Shown: piece after piece, positions 16,746 to 25,646 of the stretch
Numbering within the stretch: position 1 is the first letter of the stretch
How the letters are laid out: every line of letters starts with the position of its first letter
NCBI RefSeq assembly: GCF_000240165.1
Contig: NC_017586.1
Span: 5,283,228 to 5,347,227, forward strand
Length of the DNA: 64,000 bases
Origin: Streptantibioticus cattleyicolor NRRL 8057 = DSM 46488
GTDB lineage: Bacteria > Actinomycetota > Actinomycetes > Streptomycetales > Streptomycetaceae
Direction: 5' to 3'
Translations under genes and position numbers: made by a program
The notes under the pieces: model-generated
What the model was told of the DNA's origin: nothing
Seen by the model: the letters and a program-made list of their open reading frames with translations, nothing else
Databases searched by the model: none

Positions 16746-18566
16746 TCACCCGTAGAGGGCGTCGATCTCCCGGGCGTACGCCTTCTCGATCGCCCTGCGC
16801 TTGAGCTTCAACGACGGCGTCAGCAGCCCTTGTTCCTCGGTGAACGGGGCGGCCAGCAGGCGGAAGGTGCGGATCGACTCGGCCTGCGAGACCAGGGTGT
16901 TGGCGGCCACCACCGCCCGGCGCACCTCGTTCTCCAGATCCTGGTCGCGCACCAGCTCCGGCGGGGTCATCGGCGGCTTGCCGCGCATCGTCAGCCAGTG
17001 CGCCACCGCGTCGAAGTCCAAGGTGACCAGGGCGGCCACGAAGGGGCGGTCGTTGCCCACCACCACGCACTGGGCCACCAGCGGATGGCTGCGCACCCGC
17101 TCCTCCAGCACCGCCGGCGAGACCGACTTGCCGCCGCTGGTCACCAGGATCTCCTTCTTGCGCCCGGTGATCGTCAGATAGCCGTCGTCGTCGAGCGCCC
17201 CGATGTCCCCGGTGGCCAGCCAGCCGTCCCGCAGCGTCTCCGCGGTGGCCTGCGGATTGTTCAGATAGCCGGCGAAGACCTGCCCGCCGCGCAGCCACAC
17301 CTCGCCGTCGTCCGCGATGTGCACGGTGGTGCCCGGCACCGGCAGCCCCACGGTGCCGAACCGGGTGCGTTCCGGCGGGTTGGCGGTGGCCGCCGCGGTG
17401 CACTCGGTGAGCCCGTACCCCTCGTACAGGGTGATCCCGGCGCCCGCGAAGAACAGCCCGAGGCGCCGCTCCATCGCCGAGCCGCCGGACATCCCGTGCC
17501 GCATCCGGCCGCCCAGCGCCTCCCGCACCTTGGCGTAGACCAGCTTGTCGTAGAGCTGGTGCTGCACCCGCAGCGCCGGACCCGGCCCCGGACCGGTGCC
17601 GAACGCCCGCTGCTCCTGGGCCTCCGCGTAGCGCACCGCCACCTCGACGGCCTTCTCGAACACGGCGAGCCGCCCGCTCGCCTCCGCGCCGCGCCGCGCC
17701 GCGTGGAAGACCTTCTCGAAGACGTACGGCACCGCCAGCGCGAACGTCGGGCGGAACGCCGCCAGGTCGGGCAGGAGGTCCCGGGCGGCCATGCTCGGCT
17801 GGTGGCCCAGCCGGACCCGGCCGCGTACGCAGGCCACCTCCACCATCCGCCCGAAGACGTGCGCCAGCGGCAGGAAGAGCAGCGTGGACGCCTCGTCCCC
17901 GGGACGGGAGTGGAACACCGGCTCCCACCGGGCCACCACGTTGTCCGCCTCGGCCATGAAGTTGGCGTGGGTGAGCAGACACCCCTTGGGGCGGCCGGTG
18001 GTGCCCGAGGTGTAGATCACGGTGGCCACCGCGTCCGGGGTGACCGCGAGCCGGTGGCGCTCGACGACCTCGTCGCCCAGTTGCGCGCCGGCCGCCGTCA
18101 GCTCGGCCACCGCGCCCGCGTCCAGCTGCCACAACCGCCCCAGCTGCGGCAGCTGGTCGATCACCGCGCCCACCGTCATCGCGTGGTCCTCGTGCTCCAC
18201 CACGCAGGCCACCGCGCCGGAGTCGTACAGCATCCAGCGCACCTGGTCGGAGGAGGAGGTGGGGTACACCGGCACCGGCTGGGCGCCGATGGTCCACAGC
18301 GCGAAGTCGAAGAGCGTCCACTCGTACCGGGTACGCGACATGATCCCGACCCGGTCGCCGAACCGGACGCCCTCCGCCAGCAGCCCCTTGGCCAGCGCCA
18401 TCACCTCGTCCCGGAAGCGCAGCGCGGTGACGTCCCGCCAGCCGTCCTCGGTACGGCGGCCGAGCACGGCCAGCTCCGGCACCTCGGCGGCGTTGCGGAA
18501 GACGGCGTCCGCCAGCCCGCCGGCCTGCGGCGCCGTCACCAGCGGCGGGACGGTGATCTCGCGCAA
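16746..18566 (-). CDS. Long-chain fatty-acid-CoA ligase (AMP-forming)
   Basis: The 606-residue enzyme belongs to the ANL superfamily and resembles FadD15/FACL long-chain acyl-CoA ligases. It carries the ATP loop VIYTSGTTGRPKGC, the adenylate motif YEGYGLTECTAAATANPP, the hinge ATGDIGALDDDGYLTITGRKKEILVTSGGKSVSP, and the late FSVNGAAS-like tail TPSLKLKRRAIEKAY with the catalytic lysine. It activates fatty acids to acyl-CoA at the membrane face, via an acyl-adenylate. It stands alone and is transcribed leftward. An inverted repeat about 280 bp upstream (18841-18855) may be an operator. Confidence 0.93.
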   Translation of the reverse strand: MREITVPPLVTAPQAGGLADAVFRNAAEVPELAVLGRRTEDGWRDVTALRFRDEVMALAKGLLAEGVRFGDRVGIMSRTRYEWTLFDFALWTIGAQPVPVYPTSSSDQVRWMLYDSGAVACVVEHEDHAMTVGAVIDQLPQLGRLWQLDAGAVAELTAAGAQLGDEVVERHRLAVTPDAVATVIYTSGTTGRPKGCLLTHANFMAEADNVVARWEPVFHSRPGDEASTLLFLPLAHVFGRMVEVACVRGRVRLGHQPSMAARDLLPDLAAFRPTFALAVPYVFEKVFHAARRGAEASGRLAVFEKAVEVAVRYAEAQEQRAFGTGPGPGPALRVQHQLYDKLVYAKVREALGGRMRHGMSGGSAMERRLGLFFAGAGITLYEGYGLTECTAAATANPPERTRFGTVGLPVPGTTVHIADDGEVWLRGGQVFAGYLNNPQATAETLRDGWLATGDIGALDDDGYLTITGRKKEILVTSGGKSVSPAVLEERVRSHPLVAQCVVVGNDRPFVAALVTLDFDAVAHWLTMRGKPPMTPPELVRDQDLENEVRRAVVAANTLVSQAESIRTFRLLAAPFTEEQGLLTPSLKLKRRAIEKAYAREIDALYG

Positions 18567-18960
18567 CTTCGCTCCTCGGGCGCGCCCCGCACGGCGCCTC
18601 GACGGTGGTGCTGCCGCCCGGCCGGACCGCGAAACCGCCGTGCCGGACGGGGCCCGTAAGCTACCCGATCCCGGCCGCCCGCGGGAGGCTCCCGCGGATC
18701 ACGACAAGTCCGGCATGGCCGTCGGCGGTCCGCCCCGAAATCCGCCGTTGCGTCCGGAACGCCCCGGAAGCCGCCACCGGTGCGCCGGTTGTACCGGGCC
18801 GGGGATCTGCACCGAATCTTCCCCGGCCCCGCACGGTGGCGTTACACCTGGTAACCCCAGGGTTGACAAGGGGTGGTGGCGTGCCGGCCGGGGCTTGCCC
18901 GGTGCGTCGCCACTCGCCGTGCCGGGCGCCGCCACGGGGCGGACCCCGGCTGACGCGGCG
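18567..18960. other. Intergenic region with a 15-bp inverted repeat
   Basis: This 394-bp stretch lies between the acyl-CoA ligase start and the MFS transporter stop, both on the minus strand. It holds the ligase promoter. The clearest element is GTTAC-ACCTG-GTAAC at 18841-18855, a 5-5-5 inverted repeat typical of a dimeric repressor site. A plus-strand TTGACA at 18863-18868 has no good -10 partner. No gene is visible. Confidence 0.35.
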
Positions 18961-20511
18961 CTACCGGTCCGCCCCGGCCCCGGCGGCCACCGGACGCGGC
19001 ACGCCGCCGCCCGACCCGGCCACCGGAGACGGCGCGCCCGGCCGCACCAGCCACAGCACCAGCGCCCCGGCCACCAGGCCCACCCCGGCCGCGGCCCACG
19101 CGGCGGCGTCCAGACCGGAGGTGAAGGCGGCCCGCAGCACGTGGCCGGCGGCGGCCCGGTGCGCAGCCGGCACGTGGGCCAGCAACCGCGGTGCGCCACC
19201 GCCGGCCAGCGCCCGGGAGGCACCGTGCGGGTCCGGTACGTGACCTGTCAGCCCGTGCGCCATCCGCGAGGTGGCCAGCGCGCCGAAGAGGGCCACCCCG
19301 AGCGCGTACCCCAGCTGCCGGAAGGTGTTGACGGCGCCGCCCGCCATACCGGCCCGGTGCGGCGGCACCGACGCCAGCGCCGCCTGCGACAGCGACGGCG
19401 TCACCAGCCCCACCCCGGCCCCGGTCACCAGCAGCCCTGGCGTGGGCGCGAACCACCCCGACCCGGCGCCCAGCCACGCCTGCCCGGCCGCCCCCGCGGC
19501 GATCAGCAGCAGCCCGCAGCCCACCGTCAACCGGACCGGCACCCCGTGCAGCAGCCGGCCGCCCACCGCCGCCACCACGAACGACGCCCCGGCCAGCGGC
19601 ACCAGCACCAGCCCACCGGCGAGCGGCGAGAACCCCAGCACCGTCTGGAGCCATATCGAGGTGTACGGCAGCAGTCCGAACGCCGCCGCGTTGAGCGCGA
19701 ACGCCGCGACCATGACCGCGGTGAACGACGCGCTGCGGAACAGCCGCGGATCCAGCAGCGGATGCTCCGCCCGCCGCTCCGCCAGCCAGAACGCCGCCAG
19801 CGCCACCACGGCCACCGCCAGCACCCCCAGCGTCCGCGCCGAACCCCAGCCGATCGCGTCGGCGCGGATCACCGCGTAGGTCGCGGTGCCGGCGAAGAGC
19901 GTCCAGGCCGCCGTCCCCGCCACGTCGACCCGGCGTCCCGCGGCGCCCCGGGACTCGGTGACCACCCGCAGCGTCAGCGCCACCGCGGCCACGCTCACCG
20001 GCAGGTTGACGAAGAAGATCCACCGCCAGCCCAGGTCCTCGGTGAGCACCCCGCCCAGCACCGGGCCGAGCGCCGCCGCGGCCCCCGAGACGGCGCCCCA
20101 CACCCCGAACGCGACCCCGCGCTCCCGGCCCTGGTACGCGGCGCCCAGCAGCGACAAGGTGGTGGCGAACATCGCCGCGCCGCCCACCCCCTGCAACGCG
20201 CGCATCGCCACCAGCATCCCCGCGCTGCCGCTCAGCCCGCAGGCCAGCGACGCCGCCGCGAAGACCACCGTCCCCGCCGTGTACACCCGCCGCCGGCCGA
20301 TCGCGTCCGCCGTGGCCCCCGCCCCCAGCAGCAACGCGGCCAGCGCGAGCGCGTAGACGTCGACCACCCACTGCAGACCGTCCAGCGACGCGTGGAGCCC
20401 CGAGGCCATCTCCGGCAGCGCCACCGTCACGATCGTCACGTCCAGCAACAGCATGAACGTCCCCAGGCAGACCGCCACCAGCGGCCACCACTTGCGCATT
20501 CCTCGTCCCAT
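18961..20511 (-). CDS. DHA2-family MFS drug-efflux transporter
   Basis: The 516-residue product is a 14-helix drug:H+ antiporter of the EmrB/QacA type. Motif C-like and motif A-like elements are visible: LLLDVTIVTVALPEM in helix 1, DAIGRRRVYTAG after helix 2, AMRALQGVGGAAMFATTLSLL, and GPVLGGVLTEDLGWRWIFFVNLP in helices 5 and 6. It should export a toxic or secondary-metabolite compound across the membrane. ATG at 20511 or 20499 could be used; GGAAGAGGG precedes the first. It is divergent from an Lrp/AsnC-type regulator, which probably controls it. Confidence 0.9.
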   Translation of the reverse strand: MGRGMRKWWPLVAVCLGTFMLLLDVTIVTVALPEMASGLHASLDGLQWVVDVYALALAALLLGAGATADAIGRRRVYTAGTVVFAAASLACGLSGSAGMLVAMRALQGVGGAAMFATTLSLLGAAYQGRERGVAFGVWGAVSGAAAALGPVLGGVLTEDLGWRWIFFVNLPVSVAAVALTLRVVTESRGAAGRRVDVAGTAAWTLFAGTATYAVIRADAIGWGSARTLGVLAVAVVALAAFWLAERRAEHPLLDPRLFRSASFTAVMVAAFALNAAAFGLLPYTSIWLQTVLGFSPLAGGLVLVPLAGASFVVAAVGGRLLHGVPVRLTVGCGLLLIAAGAAGQAWLGAGSGWFAPTPGLLVTGAGVGLVTPSLSQAALASVPPHRAGMAGGAVNTFRQLGYALGVALFGALATSRMAHGLTGHVPDPHGASRALAGGGAPRLLAHVPAAHRAAAGHVLRAAFTSGLDAAAWAAAGVGLVAGALVLWLVRPGAPSPVAGSGGGVPRPVAAGAGADR

Positions 20512-20582
20512 CCCTCTTCCGCCCCGCACGCCCGCCACCGCGGCCCGGCGCGGACGGCACCGGCAACGTCTTCTCCCGTACG

Positions 20583-20601
20583 ATCGGCTGCCGACGCCGA
20601 T
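20583..20601. promoter_or_regulatory. Inverted repeat between MFS and Lrp-type genes
   Basis: ATCGGC-N7-GCCGAT lies in the 147-bp divergent promoter region, so it could be the operator through which the Lrp-type regulator controls both genes. Basis: position and symmetry only. Confidence 0.35.
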
Positions 20602-20658
20602 ACGCCCCAGCGAACGGCCCTCGCGCGCCGGAATCCGACATCGTGGAAGGGGGAAGCG

Positions 20659-21657
20659 GTGGTATCCGAGACCGTGGACCAACTCGACCGGCAGCTGCTC
20701 CAGGCGCTCCAGCTCGACGGACGGGCACCGTTCAGCAAGATCGCGGAGGTGCTCGGGGTCTCCGACCAGACCGTCGCCCGCCGCTACGCCAAGCTGTGCG
20801 CCCACGGCGGCCTGCGCGTCCTCGGGCTCGCCGACGAGGCCCGGCTCGGCCGCACCAACTGGATCCTGCGGCTGAGCTGCACCCCGGACGCCGCCGAACC
20901 GCTGGCCACCGCGCTCGCCCGGCGCCCCGACACCCGGTGGATCGGGCTGATCTCCGGCGGCACCGAGGTGCTGTGCGTGATGGCCGCCCGCACCACCGAG
21001 GACCGCGACACCCTGCTGCTCGACAAGATCCAGCGCACCCCGCGGGTCACCGCAGTCCGCGCCCACTGCGTGCTCCACACCTTCTACGGCGGGACGCTCG
21101 GCTGGTACACCAAGTCCGACGCCCTCGACCCCGCGCAGGTGGCCGCGCTCACCCCGCCGCCGCCCGAGCCGGTCGGCGAACCGGTGGAGCTGGACCCCGC
21201 CGACGAGGCGCTGTTCGCCGCGCTCTTCCAGGACGGACGCGCCCCGGTGACCGAACTCGCCCAGGCCACAAGGGTGTCGGAGTCCGCGGTACGCCGCCGG
21301 CTGGACCGGCTGCGGAGCACCGGCGCCCTCGTGATCGACGTGCAGTTCGACTCCGTGTTCGTCGGCTACGACACCAAGGCGTCGCTGTGGCTCACCGTCA
21401 CCCCGGCCGCCCTCGGCGACGTCGGCACCGCGCTCGCCGCCCACCGCGAAGTGGCCTTCGCCGCCGCCGTCTCCGGCCCGGCCAACGTCGTCGCCACCGT
21501 CCTGTGCCGCGACACCCACGCCCTCTACCGCTACCTCAGCGACCGCATCGGCCCGCTCGACGGCGTCCAGCACGTGGAGACCGCCCCACTGCTGCGCCAG
21601 GTCAAACGGCTGACCTACGAGAACCGGCGGGGCGGCGGCGTCAACGCGCCGTGGTGA
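20659..21657 (+). CDS. Lrp/AsnC-family transcriptional regulator with two HTH modules
   Basis: This regulator of 332 residues is twice the usual Lrp length because it contains two tandem Lrp units. The first HTH is near residues 5-50 (LDRQLLQALQLDGRAPFSKIAEVLG, VSDQTVARRYAKL) and the second near 190-235 (LFQDGRAPVTELAQATRVSESAVRRRLDRL). Each is followed by a RAM-type ligand/oligomer region. This duplicated architecture is common in Streptomyces. GTG at 20659 follows GGGGAAG. It is divergent from the MFS efflux gene and overlaps the convergent LysR gene by 17 bp at the 3' end. Confidence 0.87.
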   Translation: MVSETVDQLDRQLLQALQLDGRAPFSKIAEVLGVSDQTVARRYAKLCAHGGLRVLGLADEARLGRTNWILRLSCTPDAAEPLATALARRPDTRWIGLISGGTEVLCVMAARTTEDRDTLLLDKIQRTPRVTAVRAHCVLHTFYGGTLGWYTKSDALDPAQVAALTPPPPEPVGEPVELDPADEALFAALFQDGRAPVTELAQATRVSESAVRRRLDRLRSTGALVIDVQFDSVFVGYDTKASLWLTVTPAALGDVGTALAAHREVAFAAAVSGPANVVATVLCRDTHALYRYLSDRIGPLDGVQHVETAPLLRQVKRLTYENRRGGGVNAPW

Positions 21658-22567
21658 GCGGGGGACGGGCGTGCAAGCGGTCCCCGGCCGCCAGGATCGC
21701 CCGGGAGAGCGCGTCGGCGGCCTGCTGGGCCGCCATCGCCTCCGGCGCCGCGGACCGTGCCCGGCCGCGCAGCAGCACGAACTCCACCCCGCCCAGCTCC
21801 GGCAGGAACGACCGGGCCGGCAACGGCCGCAGCCCCGGCGGCACCAGCCCCTCGGCGTGCGGCACCACCCCCAGCCCGGCCAGCGCCGCCGCCCGCACCC
21901 CGCTCAGCGACCGGCTGGTGCACACGATGTGCCACGGTCGCCCCGCCTGCTCCAGCACCTCCAGCGCCCGCGCCCGGGTGATGCTCGGCGGCGGATAGAC
22001 GATCAGCGGCACCGGACGCTCCGGGTCCAGCCGCAGCCCCGCGCCGCCGATCCACGCCAGCCGGTCCCGCCACACCAGCCGGCCCGGCTCCGCCCCCGTC
22101 GACCGCTTGCCCAGCACCAGATCGAGCCGCCCCTCGGCGAGCTGCCGGTGCAGGGTGCCGGAGAGCTCCACGGTCAGCTCCAGGTCCACCTCCGGATGGT
22201 CGCGCCGGAACCCCTCCAGGACCTCCGGCAGCCGGGTGAGCACGAAGTCCTCCGAGGCGCCGAAGCGCAGCCTGCCGCGCAGCCGGGTGCCCGCGAAGAA
22301 CTCCGCGGCCCGCACGTTGGCGGCCACGATCGTGCGGGCGAACCCCAGCATCGCCTCCCCGTCCTCGGTCAGCGCCACCCCGTGGGTGTCCCGCACGAAC
22401 AACTGCCGCCCGGCCGCCTCCTCCAGCTTGCGCACATGCTGGCTGACCGTGGACTGCCGCACCCCCAGCCGGTGCGCCGCCTGCGTGAAGCTCAGCGTCT
22501 GCGCCACGGCCAGGAACGTCCGCAACTGCGTGGGATCGAACACCTGCCCCACCCTACGCCCGTCCAT
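21641..22567 (-). CDS. LysR-family transcriptional regulator
   Basis: The 308-residue protein has the N-terminal LysR winged helix (FDPTQLRTFLAVAQTLSFTQ, AAHRLGVRQSTVSQHVRKLE) and a periplasmic-binding-like effector domain starting near GRLRFGASEDFVLTRLP. It is divergent from a sodium/bile-acid-type transporter gene, which it most likely controls. A T-N11-A inverted repeat sits in the shared promoter region. ATG at 22567 is chosen; GTG codons at 22552 or 22543 would start closer to the conserved FDPTQL and cannot be excluded. The 3' end overlaps the Lrp-type gene by 17 bp. Confidence 0.9.
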   Translation of the reverse strand: MDGRRVGQVFDPTQLRTFLAVAQTLSFTQAAHRLGVRQSTVSQHVRKLEEAAGRQLFVRDTHGVALTEDGEAMLGFARTIVAANVRAAEFFAGTRLRGRLRFGASEDFVLTRLPEVLEGFRRDHPEVDLELTVELSGTLHRQLAEGRLDLVLGKRSTGAEPGRLVWRDRLAWIGGAGLRLDPERPVPLIVYPPPSITRARALEVLEQAGRPWHIVCTSRSLSGVRAAALAGLGVVPHAEGLVPPGLRPLPARSFLPELGGVEFVLLRGRARSAAPEAMAAQQAADALSRAILAAGDRLHARPPLTTAR

Positions 22568-22593
22568 CGCAAACCGTGATGGCAGTAACCACG

Positions 22594-22608
22594 GTGAACG
22601 TACTTCAC
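22594..22608. promoter_or_regulatory. Putative LysR box
   Basis: GTGAA-CGTAC-TTCAC is a 5-5-5 inverted repeat that also fits the T-N11-A LysR consensus. It lies 27 bp from the lysR start and 89 bp before the divergent transporter gene. Confidence 0.45.
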
Positions 22609-22696
22609 AATCACCAGGCCGCCCGCGAAGCTGGCGGCAGGAGGCCGTACGGGTGACCGGCGGCCGGACGGACGACGGACCGACGGAAGAGAGGCC

Positions 22697-23740
22697 ATGG
22701 CACGCATCGCGATGCCCACGTGGCTGCCCATCGACCCCTACATCGCGGTGCTGGTCGCCACCGTGGGACTGGCCGCGCTGCTGCCCGCCGAAGGCGGTGC
22801 CGCGACGGCGGTGGGCGGCGCCTCCACGGTCGCCGTCGGGCTGCTGTTCTTCCTCTACGGCGCCCGGCTCTCCACCCGCGAGGCGGTTGCCGGGCTGAGC
22901 CACTGGCGGCTCCACCTGACCGTGGTGGCCAGCACCTTCGCGCTCTTCCCGCTGCTCGGGCTGGCCGCCCGCGGGCTGGTGCCGCACGTGCTCACCCCGC
23001 AGCTGTACACCGGCCTGCTCTACCTGTGCGTCCTGCCCTCGACCATCCAGTCCTCGATCGCCTTCACCTCGATCGCCCGCGGCAACGTCTCGGCCGCGAT
23101 CTGCGCCGGAACGTACTCCAGCCTGCTGGGCATGGTGCTCACCCCGCTGCTCGCCGGGGTGCTGCTGGACTCCGGCGGCGCCGGGTTCTCCGCGCACGGC
23201 CTCGCCGACATCGGCCTCCAGCTGTTCGCGCCGTTCCTCGCCGGACAACTGCTGCGCCGCTGGATCGGGCCCTTCATCACCCGGCACAAGAAGGTCCTCG
23301 GCCTCGTCGACCGCGGCTCGATCCTCCTGGTGGTCTACACCGCGTTCAGCGAGGGCATGGTGCAGGGCATCTGGCACCAGGTGACCGTGGCGCGGCTGCT
23401 GGTCCTGGTCGGCGTGGAGGCGGTGCTCCTCGCGCTGGTGCTGACGGTGACCTCCGCCACCTCGCGGCGGCTGCGCTTCGGCCGCGCCGACCGCACCGCC
23501 ATCGTCTTCTGCGGCTCCAAGAAGAGCCTCGCCAACGGGTTGCCCATGGCCAGCGTGCTCTTCGGCGCCCACGCCGGGCTGATCGTCCTGCCGCTGATGC
23601 TGTTCCACCAGATGCAACTGATGGTTTGCGCGGTGATCGCCAAACGATGGTCCACTGCCGGGGACGACGGCGGGGAAGGTAGCCTGCCATCGGAACGGTC
23701 ATCGAACCCCGACGCCCAGGCCCGCCCTGTCACCGCTTGA
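22697..23740 (+). CDS. Bile acid:sodium symporter-family transporter
   Basis: The 347-residue integral membrane protein belongs to the SBF-like (YfeH-type) branch of the bile acid:sodium symporter superfamily. It has about ten helices; recognisable segments are VAVGLLFFLYGARLSTREA, LCVLPSTIQSSIAFTSIARGN with its crossover proline, and IVFCGSKKSLANGLPMASVLFG. The cargo is probably an organic anion but is not predictable. ATG at 22697 has GAAGAGAGG upstream. It is divergently paired with a LysR regulator. The polar C-terminal tail of about 35 residues runs up to tatA, 9 bp away. Confidence 0.87.
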   Translation: MARIAMPTWLPIDPYIAVLVATVGLAALLPAEGGAATAVGGASTVAVGLLFFLYGARLSTREAVAGLSHWRLHLTVVASTFALFPLLGLAARGLVPHVLTPQLYTGLLYLCVLPSTIQSSIAFTSIARGNVSAAICAGTYSSLLGMVLTPLLAGVLLDSGGAGFSAHGLADIGLQLFAPFLAGQLLRRWIGPFITRHKKVLGLVDRGSILLVVYTAFSEGMVQGIWHQVTVARLLVLVGVEAVLLALVLTVTSATSRRLRFGRADRTAIVFCGSKKSLANGLPMASVLFGAHAGLIVLPLMLFHQMQLMVCAVIAKRWSTAGDDGGEGSLPSERSSNPDAQARPVTA

Positions 23741-23749
23741 GGAGAACCC

Positions 23750-24022
23750 GTGATCCGCGACCTGTTCACCCCCACCCACCTGCTGATCGTCGTGCTCATC
23801 GCGATCGTCCTCTTCGGCGCCAAGCGACTGCCGGACACCGCCCGCGCGCTCGGCAAGTCGCTGCGCATCCTCAAGGCGGAGACCAAGGCCATGCGGGACG
23901 AGACCCCGGCGGGCGAGCAGCAGACCGTCAAGGGCCAGGTGGTCGACGGCGCCCCGGCCGCCGCCCAGGCCCCCGGCCAGGCGCAGGCCACCGCCAAGCA
24001 GCCGGAGCCGCAGGCGCACTGA
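23750..24022 (+). CDS. tatA: Twin-arginine translocase subunit TatA
   Basis: This 90-residue protein has the TatA/E layout: a short N-terminal transmembrane helix ([19 protein letters not shown]), an amphipathic helix ([19 protein letters not shown]) and a disordered Gln/Ala/Pro tail. It oligomerises to form the Tat protein-conducting channel at the cytoplasmic membrane. GTG at 23750 follows a strong GAGGAG. It begins 9 bp after the SBF transporter and is probably read with it. tatB/tatC are not here. Streptomyces often has more than one tatA, so this may be the second copy. Confidence 0.9.
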   Translation: MIRDLFTPTHLLIVVLIAIVLFGAKRLPDTARALGKSLRILKAETKAMRDETPAGEQQTVKGQVVDGAPAAAQAPGQAQATAKQPEPQAH

Positions 24023-24042
24023 CGCCCCCGGTCCCCGGCGCA

Positions 24043-24891
24043 TCAGCCGCGGGCCGCCGCAGTCGGCAGCAGTACGCGGTGCTCGCCCGCGTACACGTTC
24101 ATCGACGCCCCGCGCAGGAAGCCGACGAGGGTCAGCCCGCTCTCGGCCGCCAGGTCCACCGCGAGCGAGGACGGCGCCGAGACCGCCGCGAGCACCGGGA
24201 TGCCCGCCATCACCGCCTTCTGCGCCAGCTCGAACGAGGCTCGGCCGGAGACCAGCAGGACGCTTCCGGACAGGGGGAGGCGTCCTTCCTGGAGCGCCCG
24301 GCCGACCAGCTTGTCCACCGCGTTGTGGCGCCCCACGTCCTCCCGTATGTCCACCAGCTCGCCCCGCTCGGTGAAGAGCGCCGCCGCGTGCAGTCCGCCG
24401 GTGCGGTCGAAGACGCGCTGGTCGGCGCGGAGCCGTTCGGGCAGCGACGCCAGCACCTCGGGGGTCAGCCGCACCGCCGGGTCGTCCGCGATCGGCCGGC
24501 GGGCCGTCGTCCGCACCGCCTCCAGGCTCGCCTTGCCGCACAGCCCGCACGACGAGGTGGTGTACACGTTGCGGGCCAGCCCGCTCTCCGGCACCGGCAC
24601 CCCCTCGGCCAGCCGGACGTCCACCACATTGTAGGTGTTGGAGCCGTCCCGGGTGGCCCCCGCGCAGTACACGATGGACGCCAGCTCCTCCGCCGCGCCC
24701 AGCACGCCCTCGCTCACCAGGAACCCGGCGGCCAGCGCGAAGTCGTCCCCGGGCGTGCGCATGGTGACCGCCAGCGGCTCCCCGTTCAGCCGGATCTCCA
24801 GCGGCTCCTCGGCCACCAGCGTGTCCGCCCGGTGCTCCGCCCGGCCGTCCCTGATCCGCAGCACCCGGCGCCGCTCCGTGACCCGTCCCAT
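24043..24891 (-). CDS. fdhD: Formate dehydrogenase accessory sulfurtransferase FdhD
   Basis: FdhD passes sulfur from a cysteine desulfurase to the molybdenum cofactor of formate dehydrogenase. The 282-residue protein has the family opening EEPLEIRLNGEPLAVTMRTPGDDFALAAGFLVSEG, the sulfur-carrying cysteine pair in SSCGLCGKA (about residues 115-118), and the conserved DVGRHNAVDKLVGRAL and LLVSGRASFELAQKA segments. No formate dehydrogenase gene lies in this window, so its client is encoded elsewhere. It is convergent with tatA. Confidence 0.95.
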   Translation of the reverse strand: MGRVTERRRVLRIRDGRAEHRADTLVAEEPLEIRLNGEPLAVTMRTPGDDFALAAGFLVSEGVLGAAEELASIVYCAGATRDGSNTYNVVDVRLAEGVPVPESGLARNVYTTSSCGLCGKASLEAVRTTARRPIADDPAVRLTPEVLASLPERLRADQRVFDRTGGLHAAALFTERGELVDIREDVGRHNAVDKLVGRALQEGRLPLSGSVLLVSGRASFELAQKAVMAGIPVLAAVSAPSSLAVDLAAESGLTLVGFLRGASMNVYAGEHRVLLPTAAARG

Positions 24892-25060
24892 CCGATCAGC
24901 CCCTCATCCCTCGCTCAGGCGTACGCCCGTGCCCCGATGATCCCACCCACCCCTCCCACCCGCCCCCCGCCCACCGGACGGATCCGCAGGTGAAACCCAC
25001 CCCGAAACCTTGGTATCGTTGTCCTGCCGCCGCGGGGAAGCCCGCGGGGAGCGCACCTGA

Positions 25061-25144
25061 GTCCGGGTGGCGGAATGGCAGACGCGCTAGCTTGAGGTGC
25101 TAGTGCCCGTTAAGGGCGTGGGGGTTCAAGTCCCCCCTCGGACA
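25061..25144 (+). tRNA. tRNA-Leu, anticodon GAG
   Basis: The sequence folds as a class II tRNA. The acceptor strand GTCCGGG pairs with CTCGGAC. The anticodon stem CTAGC/GCTAG (25087-25091, 25099-25103) carries the loop TTGAGGT with GAG at 25094-25096. A long variable arm and a T-arm GGGGG-TTCAAGT-CCCCC follow. The discriminator base is A and CCA is not fully encoded. It reads CUC codons, among the common Leu codons in this GC-rich genome. Confidence 0.96.
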
Positions 25145-25149
25145 CCGTG

Positions 25150-25174
25150 AAAACCCCAGCCGAGCTGGGGTTTT
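25150..25174 (+). terminator. Rho-independent terminator after tRNA-Leu
   Basis: AAAACCCCAGC-CGA-GCTGGGGTTTT forms an 11-bp stem followed by TTCTTGTT. It begins 6 bp after the tRNA and is a classic intrinsic terminator. Confidence 0.9.
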
Positions 25175-25275
25175 TCTTGTTGATCCCGTTGGCGGAGCCG
25201 GCCCACCGGGGCGCGGTCGCGGGGGACCCTTCGCGACGTACCTCGCCCCGCCGCCCAACCCCGCGCGGCGAGCCG

Positions 25276-25602
25276 CTAACGTCCCGATCGGCGGCGTGCC
25301 GAGGGCCATACGCCGCGCCTGCCGGGGCGGCCGGCGTGGCGGGGTTCGTCGTCGGCCGGCCAGTAGGGCGGGATGTCGCGGCCCGGCTGGTAGTGCGGGC
25401 CCTGGCGGATGTGGTGCACCACCACCGCCAGGTCCACCACCGCCACCAGCGCGATCGCGCCGAAGAAGCCGGCCCACCCCGGTTCGCCGGCCGCCGCGAA
25501 GCCGCCCGCCGCGGCCAGCGCCCACACCAGTCCGAACAAGGTCAGCGCCACTCGCAGCCGCAGCGGACTGCGGGCCCGGGTCGGTTCGCTTCCGGTACGC
25601 AT
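25276..25602 (-). CDS. Small two-helix membrane protein (possibly DUF6343)
   Basis: The 108-residue product opens with the polar MRTGSEPTRARSPLRLR, followed by two hydrophobic helices (VALTLFGLVWALAAAGGFAAA and WAGFFGAIALVAVVDLAVVV) and a polar HHIRQGPHYQPGRDIPPYWP segment. The layout and the opening resemble small Streptomyces proteins annotated as DUF6343, recalled from memory and not checked. The function is unknown. The coding signal is normal and the gene stands between the tRNA terminator and the TetR gene. Confidence 0.7.
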   Translation of the reverse strand: MRTGSEPTRARSPLRLRVALTLFGLVWALAAAGGFAAAGEPGWAGFFGAIALVAVVDLAVVVHHIRQGPHYQPGRDIPPYWPADDEPRHAGRPGRRGVWPSARRRSGR

Positions 25603-25646
25603 GGCGGGCCACCTCCGCCCCTACGGCTACCCCCGGCGAACCGGGA

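Noticed and set aside
18863-18868. TTGACA as a -35 box on the plus strand
   Set aside because: No -10 element at 16-19 bp and no rightward gene follows; the next genes are on the minus strand.
21641-23617. Extension of the LysR frame far upstream across the SBF transporter
   Set aside because: The frame stays open by composition only. The LysR N-terminal HTH begins near 22540, and the upstream part reads as low-complexity shadow of the transporter gene.
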